Origin: Paracyclopina nana
Lineage: Eukaryota > Arthropoda > Copepoda > Cyclopoida > Cyclopettidae
Assembly: GCA_019096065.1 (NCBI GenBank)
Contig: JAGUCH010000005.1
Location: 1,364,001-1,428,000 of the forward strand
Direction: 5' to 3'
DNA length: 64,000 nucleotides
Each line of letters opens with the position of its first letter. The first letter of the stretch is position 1. The notes beneath the pieces were generated by a model that saw only the letters and a list, made by a program, of their open reading frames with translations, searched no databases and had not been told where the DNA came from. Positions 34,888 through 47,329 of this stretch are shown here, one piece after another. Position numbers and translations under genes: made by a program.

Positions 34888-34892
34888 TAATG
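34888..34892. repeat. Target-site duplication, right
   Basis: TAATG immediately after the 3' LTR, equal to 27318-27322. Confidence 0.9.
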
Positions 34893-34995
34893 TAAACGTC
34901 ACATGAAAGACACATTTAAACTAGGACCACACTTTGGCCATTTTCAATGTGAGTGAACTGTGAAGTATCTTAATCTTTCTGGTGGGGTCCCAAAT

Positions 34996-36179
34996 AGGGA
35001 CCATATAAAATGCCCAAACTCGCCCAAACTCACCCAAACTCGCCCAAACTTTTTAATCTTAAAAATTTCAATGCAGGTAGATCCAGTGGCATTAGCAGAG
35101 CAAAAATATATCATTTTTAATGTCCAAATCCAATAGTAAGTACCTAAAAAAGTCATTTAAAGAATGAAAGAATACTTTATAATAGTCTGTCCGCCCAAAC
35201 TCGCCCAAACTCGCCCAAACCTTTAGATTTTCAAAATTCCAATGCCAAAAGCTCCCTTATGATGAGGAGAGCCCAAATATAAAGTTTCAGCTTCCAAATC
35301 CTATTGGAAGTGGGTTAATTATTAACTTAAACATTGAAATGGCTGCTATAAAAGGAGTTTGGGCACAAACTCGCCCAAACCTGCACAAACCAGCCCAAAC
35401 TTTCAAGAAAAGTGTTTTTCAAGCTGCAGAACCTATTTGTAGACCTTTTGCCATTTTACTGTTCATAAAATGATAGTTTTAACTTAAAAACTTAAAAAAC
35501 ACAAACTCGCCCAAACCTTTAGATTTTCAAAATTCCAATGCCAAAAGCTCCCTTATGATGAGGAGAGCCCAAATATAAAGTTTCAGCTTCCAAATCCTAT
35601 TGGAAGTGGGTTAATTATTAACTTAAACATTGAAATGATAGTTTTAACTTAAAAACTTAAAAAACACAAACTCGCCCAAACCAAATATTAAAAATCTAAA
35701 GGTTTGGGCGAGTTACAAATAGGTTCTGCAGCTTGAAAAACACTTTTCTTGAAAGTTTGGGCTGGTTTGTGCAGGTTTGGGCGAGTTTGTGCCCAAACTC
35801 CTTTTATAGCAGCCATTTCAATGTTTAAGTTAATAATTAACCCACTTCCAATAGGATTTGGAAGCTGAAACTTTATATTTGGGCTCTCCTCATCATAAGG
35901 GAGCTTTTGGCATTGGAATTTTGAAAATCTAAAGGTTTGGGCGAGTTTGGGCGAGTTTGGGCGAGTTTGGGCGGACAGACTATTATAAAGTATTCTTTCA
36001 TTCTTTAAATGACTTTTTTAGGTACTTACTATTGGATTTGGACATTAAAAATGATATATTTTTGCTCTGCTAATGCCACTGGATCTACCTGCATTGAAAT
36101 TATTAAGATTAAAAAGTTTGGGCGAGTTTGGGCGAGTTTGGGTGAGTTTGGGCGAGTTTGGGCATTTTATATGGTCCCT
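34996..36179. repeat. Fold-back repeat with CGCCCAAACT 10-mer clusters
   Basis: The left arm (34996-35441) and right arm (35714-36179) are near-perfect inverse copies. The spacer holds a further direct duplication of 35204-35335 at about 35505-35640. The arms carry clusters of the 10-mer CGCCCAAACT (AGTTTGGGCG on the other strand). The right arm has one more unit than the left in each of two clusters, which accounts for its 20 extra bases. No coding capacity is seen; matching short frames in both arms are by-products of the inversion. This is probably a fold-back DNA transposon. Confidence 0.85.
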
Positions 36180-39100
36180 TCCAAAATATCCACTTTTTCA
36201 TTTGTAATCCAAAGGTAAAAGTTGTTATTTCAAGTTTTTCAATTTATTTCCATTTGAGGAGCAACTCTAGGTAATAAATTCCTTTTCTAGGAATATGGTG
36301 GTGGTAGTTTAATGTTGTCACGCGATGAGGTCACCTCAGAGAGGATGCCGAAAAATTCAAGTTGTTTAATTGTTGATCTCTTTGCGAGATATGCAAAGCA
36401 CGAGTTTGATTTAAATCAATGAAAAGAAAAGTTCAAATGGGAGGTCAAACTGCATTCATTCTGCAGTCAAGATGCCGCCACTGAGATAAAACAGGCTCCA
36501 ACTCAGCTAAGCCCTACCGAGCAAAAATTGTCAATTCTTTGCTGTTCGTAGCGTATCTTTTTAAAAAGCCTAATTGATTGCTGTTGAATGTCTGGTCGGT
36601 AGAATGATGCATCTTCAGAGACACTTTCTAACTTGCAAATGAACTTTTTCTAGGGTCGTAAACACCATTGTCGAGGCTTCATTAATGCCAGGCCTATGTA
36701 TTTCGAGAAGAAGGCAAAGGCCGTTAGATAAGAATCTTGCATTTGCCAACTCTTTTTCTGCAAAAAGACTCTCGTACATTCTTGTCTGTAGAATATAGTT
36801 TTCGTGAAGAAAACCCCTCTTTTTTCATTTCATCAATGTGGCCCAAATTACGTTTTCCGTGATAAATTACCTTTCAGCAATTCTGATCCCTCTCCCAAAG
36901 AGTTTTGTTTAAATGAACTCATTTTTCCACAGTTCCATTAAAGACATGGGCAGCCAATATATGCTTGAAAGTAGCACTGAGCTATCTCGACTAGGATCAT
37001 CTATTTTCTACCATTTCAGGTTTTTCATCAACTGACGCGGCCACGTGGTTTTGTTGACATTTCAACCACGTGGCGACGTTGTTGTTGTTGTTTACCATGT
37101 ACCGGAGGAAGGAGGCAGAGAGAGAAATGGAAAGTTTCCTCCTCAAATGCACCATAATGAATGGCTTCTGAGTGAGTCTGGCACCTCCAAATCTTCACAT
37201 GAGCAGAGAGAGATTTGAAGATGCTAGATGATGGATTCCAACACCATGTTGGAGGCCAAGAAGTATCATTGCTGTGAAGCTATTGTTACATCAGCCCACG
37301 CCACGTTCCAGGCGCTGGAGTCGAGTCTGCAGCAACCAAAAAAAATACTCATTTTTCTGTCCACTTTTCACTTTTTCCCACCAGCCTTTCCGGAACTGAA
37401 AATAGCAATGAGAAGAAGGGAGGAGGGTCAATTTTTCAAAAGTGTTGAAAATTCATCGCGCGGCTGTCTAAATAAAGCCTTGCGATGCTCAGTGTACAAA
37501 TTACAGCCCAAAAAATGATGATGACGCGGCATCATCAAAAGAATATCATTCATTACGAATTCGCACGTGGTTCTCCATGCCAAAACAAGAATTTGCCGGA
37601 ATTGCCATGGCTGACACACCAAAGACAGGCAGCTTGCTTGGCATGCCTTTTAATCATGCCTCTTTTTGTTGGACATGATTTTTTTCTTGGCTTGACACCT
37701 TGTCGTGATGCCACATTTCTTGCCAAAATCTGATCAAGAGTGGCATGATTTAATGAAAACAACCAAACATCCAGACAGACAACATCTCTGACAAATCTTT
37801 CAATTCAGCCATAAATTCAGCAACAAAAGACTTTTCAAGCCAACCAACCATGGCATTTGCCTTTTTGCCCTCTTTTTCTACTATCTATGTACAAAGTGTC
37901 AAAGTGGAGGCAGAAATGAGTTTTATAGCCGAGAAATGTAGGCCATCATTTGGACACATATAATTGCTATTGTAGCCAGCTTTGACAAAGGGATCTTTTT
38001 GAAGATGAGGCTTCAATACCAAAATTATATGTGACTCCCAAGGACAGGAAGTTTAAAAAAGTTGGTTGCTGCTGACCAAATGGAAAAAAATATATTCAAT
38101 TTGAATTCAAAAAGTAGTAGTAGTATATACTGAATTTTGAGATAAATGTGCTGGATGCTTTAACGTGACTTCAACATGCATGAACACCGGGTTTTTCACA
38201 ATTAGATGACGATAATGGCTTCGAAAATTGCTTTCCACGTTTCATTAAACGTTTGGCTACCTAAAGAAAACACTCTTGGTCAAAGATTATCTGGGAGATG
38301 AACTGGAAGTGTACCACTACTCGTTGGAATGTAGTTTCACTACTTGAACCATTCAGAAGAAATCACTCCACCAAAGTCAAAGGGTGTACAATTGCCAATC
38401 ACACCGCGAAAAAAGCCACTTTTGTTGTTGTTGTTTTTTTTTGCTGCGCCACAACAAAAACGGAAACACGTGGTTTTGTTGACGTTTTCAAACGCTTCCT
38501 TTTCGCGCCTTTTTGGAGGCGAAAATCAAATCTTGGAATGCGGACGATCCGTGCAAATCTTCAATTTGTTGATTGTAATCATTTGTTGGGCACTTGACGA
38601 CCTGCAAATGGGATTTATTGATAAATCTCCTTTTCGAAGATGTGCACTCCTGATTACCTTGAAGATCATAAACTCCATTGAATCTTCTCTCATTGAGGGC
38701 GGAGCCGAAAAATACCACTGGGATTTGGCCAAAAATGACTGAGGCTTGGAGAGGTGTGTAATTACAGCTCAAATAACTATCAAAACAGCACTAAAATAGC
38801 AGTCATCAAAAGGACGAGGCTCAGAAGGACAAAAGGGCTTATTGCAAGAGGCATTATCTGAAGTCTGAGGCATAAAGATGTCACACATGCTGAATAGTTG
38901 GTGGCCATAAATGCGTTTGAATGGACATAGCCAAGGACCTTTTTTGATGACGAAATGACGATGACACAGCTGCAATTATGATAGTCACTCTCGCTCACAT
39001 CTTAATTTATTTATTGAATGGCGGGAAAAAGCTGTGGAATGCAATGTTGTTTCATTTATGGCGAGGTCTACCTACTACTTTCCCCATTGGTAAATGCTGG

Positions 39101-40193
39101 AGCTGCATGCTTCCATATAATGCTGCTACATAGTGGTGAAAACGGAAAATAGAAGAGAAAGTTGGTTGCTAATCCTTTAGGCATGTTGCATGTCCCAAAG
39201 CAGTTGTCAGACTGGCCAAATGAATGCCATATATTCCCCCCTTTTAATGGGCAGAAAAATGCTGCCGGCCACCAAAACGCATTTTTCAAATGAAGAAAGA
39301 ACGCGCATCGTGGCCAGAAAATTCCACACTGTGGCGTCAATTGGACCTTTTACGACACTTTTGTCCCCAATTGACACGCAAATAATACACAATATTTTTT
39401 TTCCTCCTCCCTATCCTATGTAATAGCTCTTTTGGATATGATGCCAAAACGCAGGCTCAGCATGCCTCCCTCATTAAATCTAGTGTACATTAGGGAACAA
39501 AAAAGGGGATGTTCCAAGAGCCATAAAGCATGCAAATAATGAATCATACTTTTTGGCACTCTTCCCTTCAACGTTTTGACTTGCATTGCATTGCGACTTG
39601 AAAAAATGGCACTTGCGCGCGCTGCTGTCATCGATCGATTTAAGGCCTGATCTTGCATGTGTAGTGGTAAAACATGGGCCCGCATGCTGGGCCTTGTTGA
39701 ATTAACTCCCTGGGCCCAAAATGTTCCAACTTTTTTTCACTCTATGGGGAGTAACACGAGGCCGTGCCAGCGGCGGGGGTTCGTTTTAAACTGGGCCTAA
39801 CTAAATTTAAGAGTGACAAAATTATGCCTGACATGCGAGCCCAATTTTTATTAGCGCGCCATTATGCAAATTTTGAATTTCTTGGATGTTTCGTGCCAAT
39901 ACCAAATATTCCACACATTGGGCATACCATATAGCTAGCATCAAGGAATATACCAAGTACTAAAATGGCCTCCCACAACTAGATGGGGAATTATCTCCAA
40001 AGTTGCAATTTCTGTCTTAAACATTGCAATTTGCAATATTGCGTGGGATTGTTTTCATTGCTTGAATTATGAATTTGCGAATTTGCCCCTACATATTATG
40101 ATTCTCGCATAATGGTCCGGCCGCGCGTTGAAGTCTCCACTAATAACAATAAATTGAGGCCGCGTACGTCGTGCGTTGAAATCTCCATTTTTA
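36180..40193. other. Gene-poor region
   Basis: No supported gene. Open frames (for example 37228-37518, 38298-38742, 39685-39416) lack motifs, and several overlap one another on opposite strands. A repeated CACGTGG motif (37041-37073 and 38467) and two copies of a GCGTTGAA(A/G)TCTCCA motif (40125 and 40173) are the only features noticed. Confidence 0.45.
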
Positions 40194-40607
40194 AGGCCTG
40201 GATCAGCTGGTTATTTCACCGCAATTTTGAGCGCCGTAATTGCGATGCAATTGTCAACATAACAGCGATCAGCTGGTAATTGTAATCCAATTTTTGCCAT
40301 GCTCAAAAATTACTTCTATATTGGGTTTATATTCAAACTTTAAGACCAAAATTCAAAAATGGGATCATTAGAGCTTAAACTATCAAAAACAGCCTCTGTT
40401 ATGGCAAATAAGGCCAAAAGTTAGGCCAACTTAAATTGCAAAGGTTTGGTTGACTTTACTGTTAAAGTTCCGCCGCTGCTTTGCTCGCCGAAATTGCGCT
40501 GCAATTATCTGTAGTAGCTGATCCACTTAAATTGCAGCGCAATTACAAACAGCAGCTGAAATTATGACCGAAATTGCGCTGCAATAAGGACCAGCTGATC
40601 CAGGCCT
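40194..40607. mobile_element. MITE with AGGCCTGG ends
   Basis: The left end AGGCCTGGATCAGCTGG is the inverse of the right end CCAGCTGATCCAGGCCT. The interior repeats AAATTGCGCTGCAAT-like motifs in both orientations. The flank is TTA at the left; the right flank is not a clean match. The terminal AGGCCTGG is shared with the element at 55618, so they may be one superfamily. Confidence 0.75.
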
Positions 40608-43370
40608 AAAGCTCAATAACACGTGGCCACGCGCTAGCGTTGAAATCTCCAAGCGGCTACTTTTAAATTGCTCAATTGAAAGGTCGGCTCGCCCGTTGCG
40701 CGCGACCTTTTTATTTATTGTTTCAATTCGTTCTGTCCCTTGGGCAACAACATCAGGATTTATGACGTCTCACAGTCGAGGAGGAGGAATCTTCTTCTCT
40801 GAGGCAATAAACTTTTGATCTCGCACTTCTCAACCTCGCCTGACATTAGATTTTGCATGCCTCGTGCTCGCATTTTGCGCAGAGAGAACTGTGTTTATTT
40901 CGAGGAGGAGCGGAGCGTTTATGGAGCGAAACACACTTCAAAATGCAATTGTACTGGTTCATAAATTTTGCAGCTTTATGAATTACTGCTGAATATTGCG
41001 GGAGTGGCGGGAAAATTACTTTTAAATACTTTTCTTTGCGACTTTGGACGCGTAAAGAGCAATGTACGAGTGATTATAAAATAAGCTTATTACTTGACAA
41101 AGGAGGCGTTCTTCTTCACTCAAGGCAAAAATGCGAAATGGGTTTTCATTTTTCCTCCTTCTTGGCGCACAATGAGATAGCTAGCAATGCATATTTGTCT
41201 GAATGAAAAAACCTTTTTTCTGGCACATTTCTTTTGAGCAGAGAAATGGGTACTTTCAGATGAAAAGTAGGCATTAAAGGTTTTTAGTGTTTTTTGCCCA
41301 TTGTCCAACTGAGAGCTCCTGCTGAGACCAAGAAAAATTCAACACCAGATTTTCATTTCAGATTTTCTATCAGCTGAAATAATTGCAAGCACATCTCAGA
41401 TTAATTGGAAATCGCTGGGAGCATCATTCAGCTGGGAAAAGCCCACGTCATAACGTTGATTCTCCCTGCCAAAATGTACCACATGATGCCCCACCAGACG
41501 TGGAAATCCAATACTTTTTTCCAAAGATTTCGAGATTGATTTTCCCCCAAAAAATCGTGACCAAGAAAAAACATATATAAACCGGTGCTCATTCCAAAGT
41601 GAAATCAATAAAATGAGAGTGTAGCTTCATGCATCATTTTGTGTATGCAAGCATTTGCCCCCCTTGAAAGATCACGACTTGTAATTGCAGCAAAATATCA
41701 AAGACGTACGCGCGGTCGAGTTGCTATTTCGAGATGACTCGAATGCGAGTCAAGGCCCAAATTCTTTTTTGATCTCCAATTCAAAATGGGATGTCAACCA
41801 AGATGAGCCTGATTCCCATTTCTGAAAAGGTGACCTCCTCCACCTTCTCACACTTCCAGACATTTCTTTGTGCTGCCATTCTAAGCGCATAGATCACACT
41901 TATTGATACTGCAAATATAGCATGAAAGAGTTCCCCTGTCAAGGCTGCATCAGCCCATTTTTCTGGGCAAATATTTGCATAGATCTTCTTCTTCTTTAAA
42001 TTCTTCAGTAAATTATCAATTGAGTAAGTGTGCATATAAAATGTTAATGAGGCAGGCAAAATTGCTGAGTCTTCTCAGTTTGCATAAGGCCTAAAGGCGT
42101 GAGCAGGGTAACGTAGTTGTGCACTTGCAGTTTTATGGCCCATGGAACATGAGCAGCATGTTTTGCAATGGCGAAAAGTTTTTGCTTTGTTATTTGCCTT
42201 ACAATAAAAAAGAAGTTACTTTTACCACTTTTAAACGCGTACCATACATACCAAGAGTTATACAATATTTGCCCTGAGAAATTATGATTTTTACTTTAGT
42301 ATGCTCCTAAATTACAACGTCCTATGTGCATATCATACTTAATTATGAGGATAAAAAGCAGGTCGCAATAATGTGTGTGTACTGTATGCACAAGGTTTTT
42401 TTAGTGTGCTACACTCATAACTTGGGGCATTATTAGTGAGATTGAGCTATAAAAAACTAGGTTGCGTGAGATGGAAAGACATCATTTTATTGGAGATTAT
42501 GATCAGAAAAGTACAGGGTTTTTCCCCATACTTTTTCCTGCTGCTGCGAGGCAATTTATGCTTGCTCGTAAATGAGACGATTCCATTGTGTTCGTCCTCT
42601 TCTTCGTTATTTTAGTCGTCTTCTCGGATTGGATCGTTAATGCCTGCAACACTGGAAGCTCCTCGTAAAAAAGGACGAAATATAGCAGGTATCAAGGGGT
42701 GGATGCCATAAATATTAAGAGTAGCTTATCATATTTTGGACGGGCATGGTAGCCAGAGCAGCAAAAAACCACGGTAATTAACAGACTTTTTGCGTCACTT
42801 CTTGTCAATTCCAATTAGGCACCCATGACTATTATCATTATGGAGAATATTGAGCAAAAAATACTTATCTGATTGAGGTTGAATGCTTCTTACGAGGGGA
42901 GGAGTTGCATTTTCCACTACTAAAATATCTATTTGAATATCTTTTTTTTGAGCTTGCTCCAATTACGGGTCATTAGAAAAGGAGAAAAGTCATGCCAACT
43001 GATGACAAAAACCTATCGTGATCAATTCAAGGCTCGACTAACTATTAAAATTGCCTCTACTTTTGTCAATTATCCGAGAGAGCGAGAGAAAAAAAAACAC
43101 AGGCTGCCAAGTCGAGTCATGAAAGGAAAAAATCCTGAAATAATAATAATTATGATGATGGCCATTTGCAAAAAATAAGATTGACACTGCTTGGCATGAG
43201 CCCATGGATCAATTTATTTATGGCTCTCAAGAAGATATAGGATGTGAGCTGGGCCACCCAACATCTCACATTCATCTTGAACTTTTTTCCAGATCTTTGC
43301 CATGATCGGGTCACGAACTGGTGGCTTTGATCAACCTCAGCATCTTTCACACTCTTGTCAACAAAAGCTT
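40608..43370. other. Gene-poor region
   Basis: No supported gene. A hairpin (AAAGGTCG...CGACCTTT, 40679-40710) is followed by T-rich sequence. A minus-strand open frame at 42059-41781 has no motif. Otherwise the sequence is A+T-rich and without recognisable structure. Confidence 0.4.
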
Positions 43371-46300
43371 TTAACAGACTGATTTTTTTGGCCAGGGCTT
43401 CGTTTGATACATCGATTCGGGTTTGATTTTTCAATTTTGGGCCCAAACCCCTTGTCACCATGTGGTTTGATGGGGTTTCAAGTTTGGCGGCCCCCAGGAT
43501 GCTCTAAGGGGGTCAAATGGGGCCTGGTCTTATCAGCTGATTGAAACAAGGCAAATCTTTGCGGGGGCGTGGCTGGAGGAGTGGAGGGCAGCCAAAATCA
43601 ACTATGCCCCAATTCTTGAGGCCCCTGGGGGGTGTCCAGATGTCAGGGGAAAAAAGTTGGAAAAAGTCCTCGGCAAGGCCAAAAAAAGCCAAAATTTGCG
43701 TTTTCGGACCCCACTTTGAGGCTGATTATCTCCAAAGGCCACGGATGGATTTTGGATTTTTTTGCTCCAAATGGCTGATAAAGATCCAAATTAGTACCAA
43801 GAAAAAATTTGGGAGGGTGTTATTCCTCGTTTGTCCGCTATGAGCTCTCAAAGTTGGACAAAATTCACTTTTTCACAGTAGTAACAAAATGGCTACTTTT
43901 CTTCTGTCAAAAATTCTCGATTGGTCACAGTGGCCAAGTTGATGGCTGGAGTGTGGGCCATTTGGTCTGGAGGACACCTCTAGGGTCTCAGTGGTTGGTA
44001 TCAGGTCCAACTTCCTTGGTAGGGCTAGGCCAGGCCCAGCCAGGAGCCTTGGAGCCGAGCCATCGCGACGGCCATTTCGATTCAGTGGCAATTCCAAGGG
44101 CCTTGCTGCCAATTCTGGGGACAGATTGTTGACCATTTGGCCTTGATCACTCCTTTAGGGTCCCAACAGATGATTTCAAGGCTAACAGTCAAGGTACAGC
44201 AAGGTCAGCTTGATCCAGGGGGCTCGGAGTTCACTTGTGGCATTGGTGATTTGGCTACAGAAAGTCTTCGAGGGCCTCGATGGCCAAGTTCTCTGATCAG
44301 GTGAGGATTTTTTGAGCTGTATCACTCCTTTGGCATCCCATGAGATGATTTCAAGTTCAACTTTGATGGTGATCATCAGCTGACTGCTTCCAGGGCTACC
44401 AGAGCTTATTTGCCAACTCAGCTGCCAATGGTTCAATGAAAGGCAGCATGGATCACAGCCAAGACCAAGGCTGGAGAGTGGATTTTTTAGGCTGAATCAA
44501 CTCAAATGGAAGCAAGGAGATGAAAGACAGTCTATTTTTCATGGTGTTATGCTCCCTTCTTCAACCAGGAGTGCCAAAGCTTCATGGGAACAAAAGTCGA
44601 AAATGGCTTCAATAAAGAGCTCCATTGATTGCAGCCAAGACGAGCGATGACAAGTCACTTTTTTGCTCCAGCTCAGCTCAGGGGGTGCCAAAGAGAATTT
44701 AGAAGGTGTAAACTTTCAGGTGTTGTGCACCTTTCATGGTTCTGGATGCGCAAAACTTTCATGTGATAGCCAGAGCTCAAATAATAACAACTACTACTCG
44801 CAGATGAAAATGGGCTCGCGCACAGCAAATCGCGGATTGAACTTGACTTTTTTGGTCCAGCTCACCTCCATTGGTGCCAAAGAGGCTGTGGAATGTGAAA
44901 AATTTCGGGTGTTCTCCATATTTCATGATTCTGGACTGGGCAAAGTTTTATGGAGTGATGGCCACTATTATACTATATGCTACAACTCGCGGATGAAAAT
45001 GGGCTCGCGCACAGCAAATCGCGGATTGAACTTGACTTTTTTGGTCCAGCTCACAACCTGTTTGCACCTTCTAAATTCTCTTTGGCACCCACTGAGTTGA
45101 GCTGGGGCAAAAAATTTGCATTTTATCGCGGACTTTTTGAGCGCGAGGCGTTTTCCGTTTGCGAGTATGCAGCTCTGGCTGTCACATGAAAGTTTTGCGC
45201 ATCCAGAACCATGAAAGGTGCACAACACCTGAAAGTTTACACCTTCTAAATTCTCTTTGGCACCCCCTGAGCTGAGCTGGAGCAAAAAAGTGACTTGTCA
45301 TCGCTCGTCTTGGCTGCAATCAATGGAGCTCTTTATTGAAGCCATTTTCGACTTTTGTTCCCATGAAGCTTTGGCACTCCTGGTTGAAGAAGGGAGCATA
45401 ACACCATGAAAAATAGACTGTCTTTCATCTCCTTGCTTCCATTTGAGTTGATTCAGCCTAAAAAATCCACTCTCCAGCCTTGGTCTTGGCTGTGATCCAT
45501 GCTGCCTTTCATTGAACCATTGGCAGCTGAGTTGGCAAATAAGCTCTGGTAGCCCTGGAAGCAGTCAGCTGATGATCACCATCAAAGTTGAACTTGAAAT
45601 CATCTCATGGGATGCCAAAGGAGTGATACAGCTCAAAAAATCCTCACCTGATCAGAGAACTTGGCCATCGAGGCCCTCGAAGACTTTCTGTAGCCAAATC
45701 ACCAATGCCACAAGTGAACTCCGAGCCCCCTGGATCAAGCTGACCTTGCTGTACCTTGACTGTTAGCCTTGAAATCAACTGTTGGGACCCTAAAGGAGTG
45801 ATCAAGGCCAAATGGTCAACAATCTGTCCCCAGAATTGGCAGCAAGGCCCTTGGAATTGCCACTGAATCGAAATGGCCGTCGCGATGGCTCGGCTCCAAG
45901 GCTCCTGGCTGGGCCTGGCCTAGCCCTACCAAGGAAGTTGGACCTGATACCAACCACTGAGACCCTAGAGGTGTCCTCCAGACCAAATGGCCCACACTCC
46001 AGCCATCAACTTGGCCACTGTGACCAATCGAGAATTTTTGACAGAAGAAAAGTAGCCATTTTGTTACTACTGTGAAAAAGTGAATTTTGTCCAACTTTGA
46101 GAGCTCATAGCGGACAAACGAGGAATAACACCCTCCCAAATTTTTTCTTGGTACTAATTTGGATCTTTATCTGCCATTTGGAGCAAAAAAATCCAAAATC
46201 CATCCGTGGCCTTTGGAGATAATCAGCCTCAAAGTGGGGTCCGAAAACGCAAATTTTGGCTTTTTTTGGCCTTGCCGAGGACTTTTTCCAACTTTTTTCC

Positions 46301-46577
46301 CCTGACATCTGGACACCCCCCAGGGGCCTCAAGAATTGGGGCATAGTTGATTTTGGCTGCCCTCCACTCCTCCAGCCACGCCCCCGCAAAGATTTGCCTT
46401 GTTTCAATCAGCTGATAAGACCAGGCCCCATTTGACCCCCTTAGAGCATCCTGGGGGCCGCCAAACTTGAAACCCCATCAAACCACATGGTGACAAGGGG
46501 TTTGGGCCCAAAATTGAAAAATCAAACCCGAATCGATGTATCAAACGAAGCCCTGGCCAAAAAAATCAGTCTGTTAA
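43371..46577. repeat. 3.2-kb near-perfect palindrome
   Basis: The arms 43371-44777 and 45171-46577 are both 1407 bp and are inverse copies with very few mismatches (for example, a T in one arm is an A in the other near 43774/46174). The arm ends share TTAACAG/CTGTTAA. The 393-bp spacer contains two direct copies of a segment of roughly 85 bp (around 44800 and 44990) and diverged pieces of the arm interior. Open frames of 84-107 codons occur identically in both arms, but none resembles a known protein. It may be a large fold-back transposon, a recent inverted duplication kept alike by gene conversion, or an assembly artefact. Confidence 0.88.
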
Positions 46578-46782
46578 AGCATATAAGGAATAAGCATAAT
46601 CACGTTTTCCTCCTCTTCCATTTTGGTCCGAAAAAATAATAGGCTTTTAGCAAGATTCTTGGCGTGGGGCCGCAAGCTATCAATTAAGGATCTATCATTT
46701 TCAGACGAGAACTCAGATTAATTTCGGCCTTGTTTTTCTGCTGCTACAGATATCAATATTCATAGGCCACATTGCTCACCAT

Positions 46783-47326
46783 AGCCCGGTTCCAACAATG
46801 AAAATCAGTATAGTATGGACACCTTACTTATAAGCTTGTTCTCATAAACATTTCTATAAGGTAAGCAAGGCACTTTGCGCGCTTATATCTCGGCATCTAC
46901 TCGTCCGATTGGAACCAAATTTGGAGGAATTCATGAGGACGTATTGAAAAATCTACATGCCAATTTTCATCCAGATTGGACGACGCTAAGGCCGCCTTAC
47001 TGAAAGTGAGGCAAATCAGTTAAGCAAAGGAGAAAAATCAGCCACCTCCTTAGAGACCTCCGATCCGGATGAAAATTGGCATGAAGATTCTTCAATACGC
47101 TCTAACGAATCTCTCCAAATTTGGTTCCAATCGGCTCAATACTTACTGAGTTATGAGCTTCCAAAGTGCCTTGCTTTGCTTACCGCCTGCCTTACTGAGT
47201 TTTATATGAGAACAAGCTATACTTATAAGAATAGTATGGTCCGTGCTAGCTCGCGCGCTCAGCTGCACCATACTGTACTGGTTAATCGTACTTATACTAT
47301 ACTTATTTGGTTGTTGGAACCGGGCT
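46783..47326. mobile_element. Fold-back MITE with AGCCCGGTTCCAACAA ends
   Basis: 544 bp. The terminal inverted repeat is AGCCCGGTTCCAACAA, with CAT on both sides (46780-46782 and 47327-47329) as a 3-bp target duplication. An internal inverted pair (ATTGGAACCAAATTTGGAG near 46910 and its inverse near 47110) makes it fold further. There is no transposase. The 3-bp duplication suggests PIF/Harbinger. Confidence 0.8.
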
Positions 47327-47329
47327 CAT

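Noticed and set aside
35156-36218. Nearly identical 69-70 codon frames in both arms of the fold-back
   Set aside because: They exist only because the arms are inverse copies. They run through simple repeats and look like no protein.
43541-46407. Several 84-107 codon frames repeated in both palindrome arms
   Set aside because: Identity follows from the palindrome itself. They overlap on both strands and lack motifs, so they are not evidence of coding.
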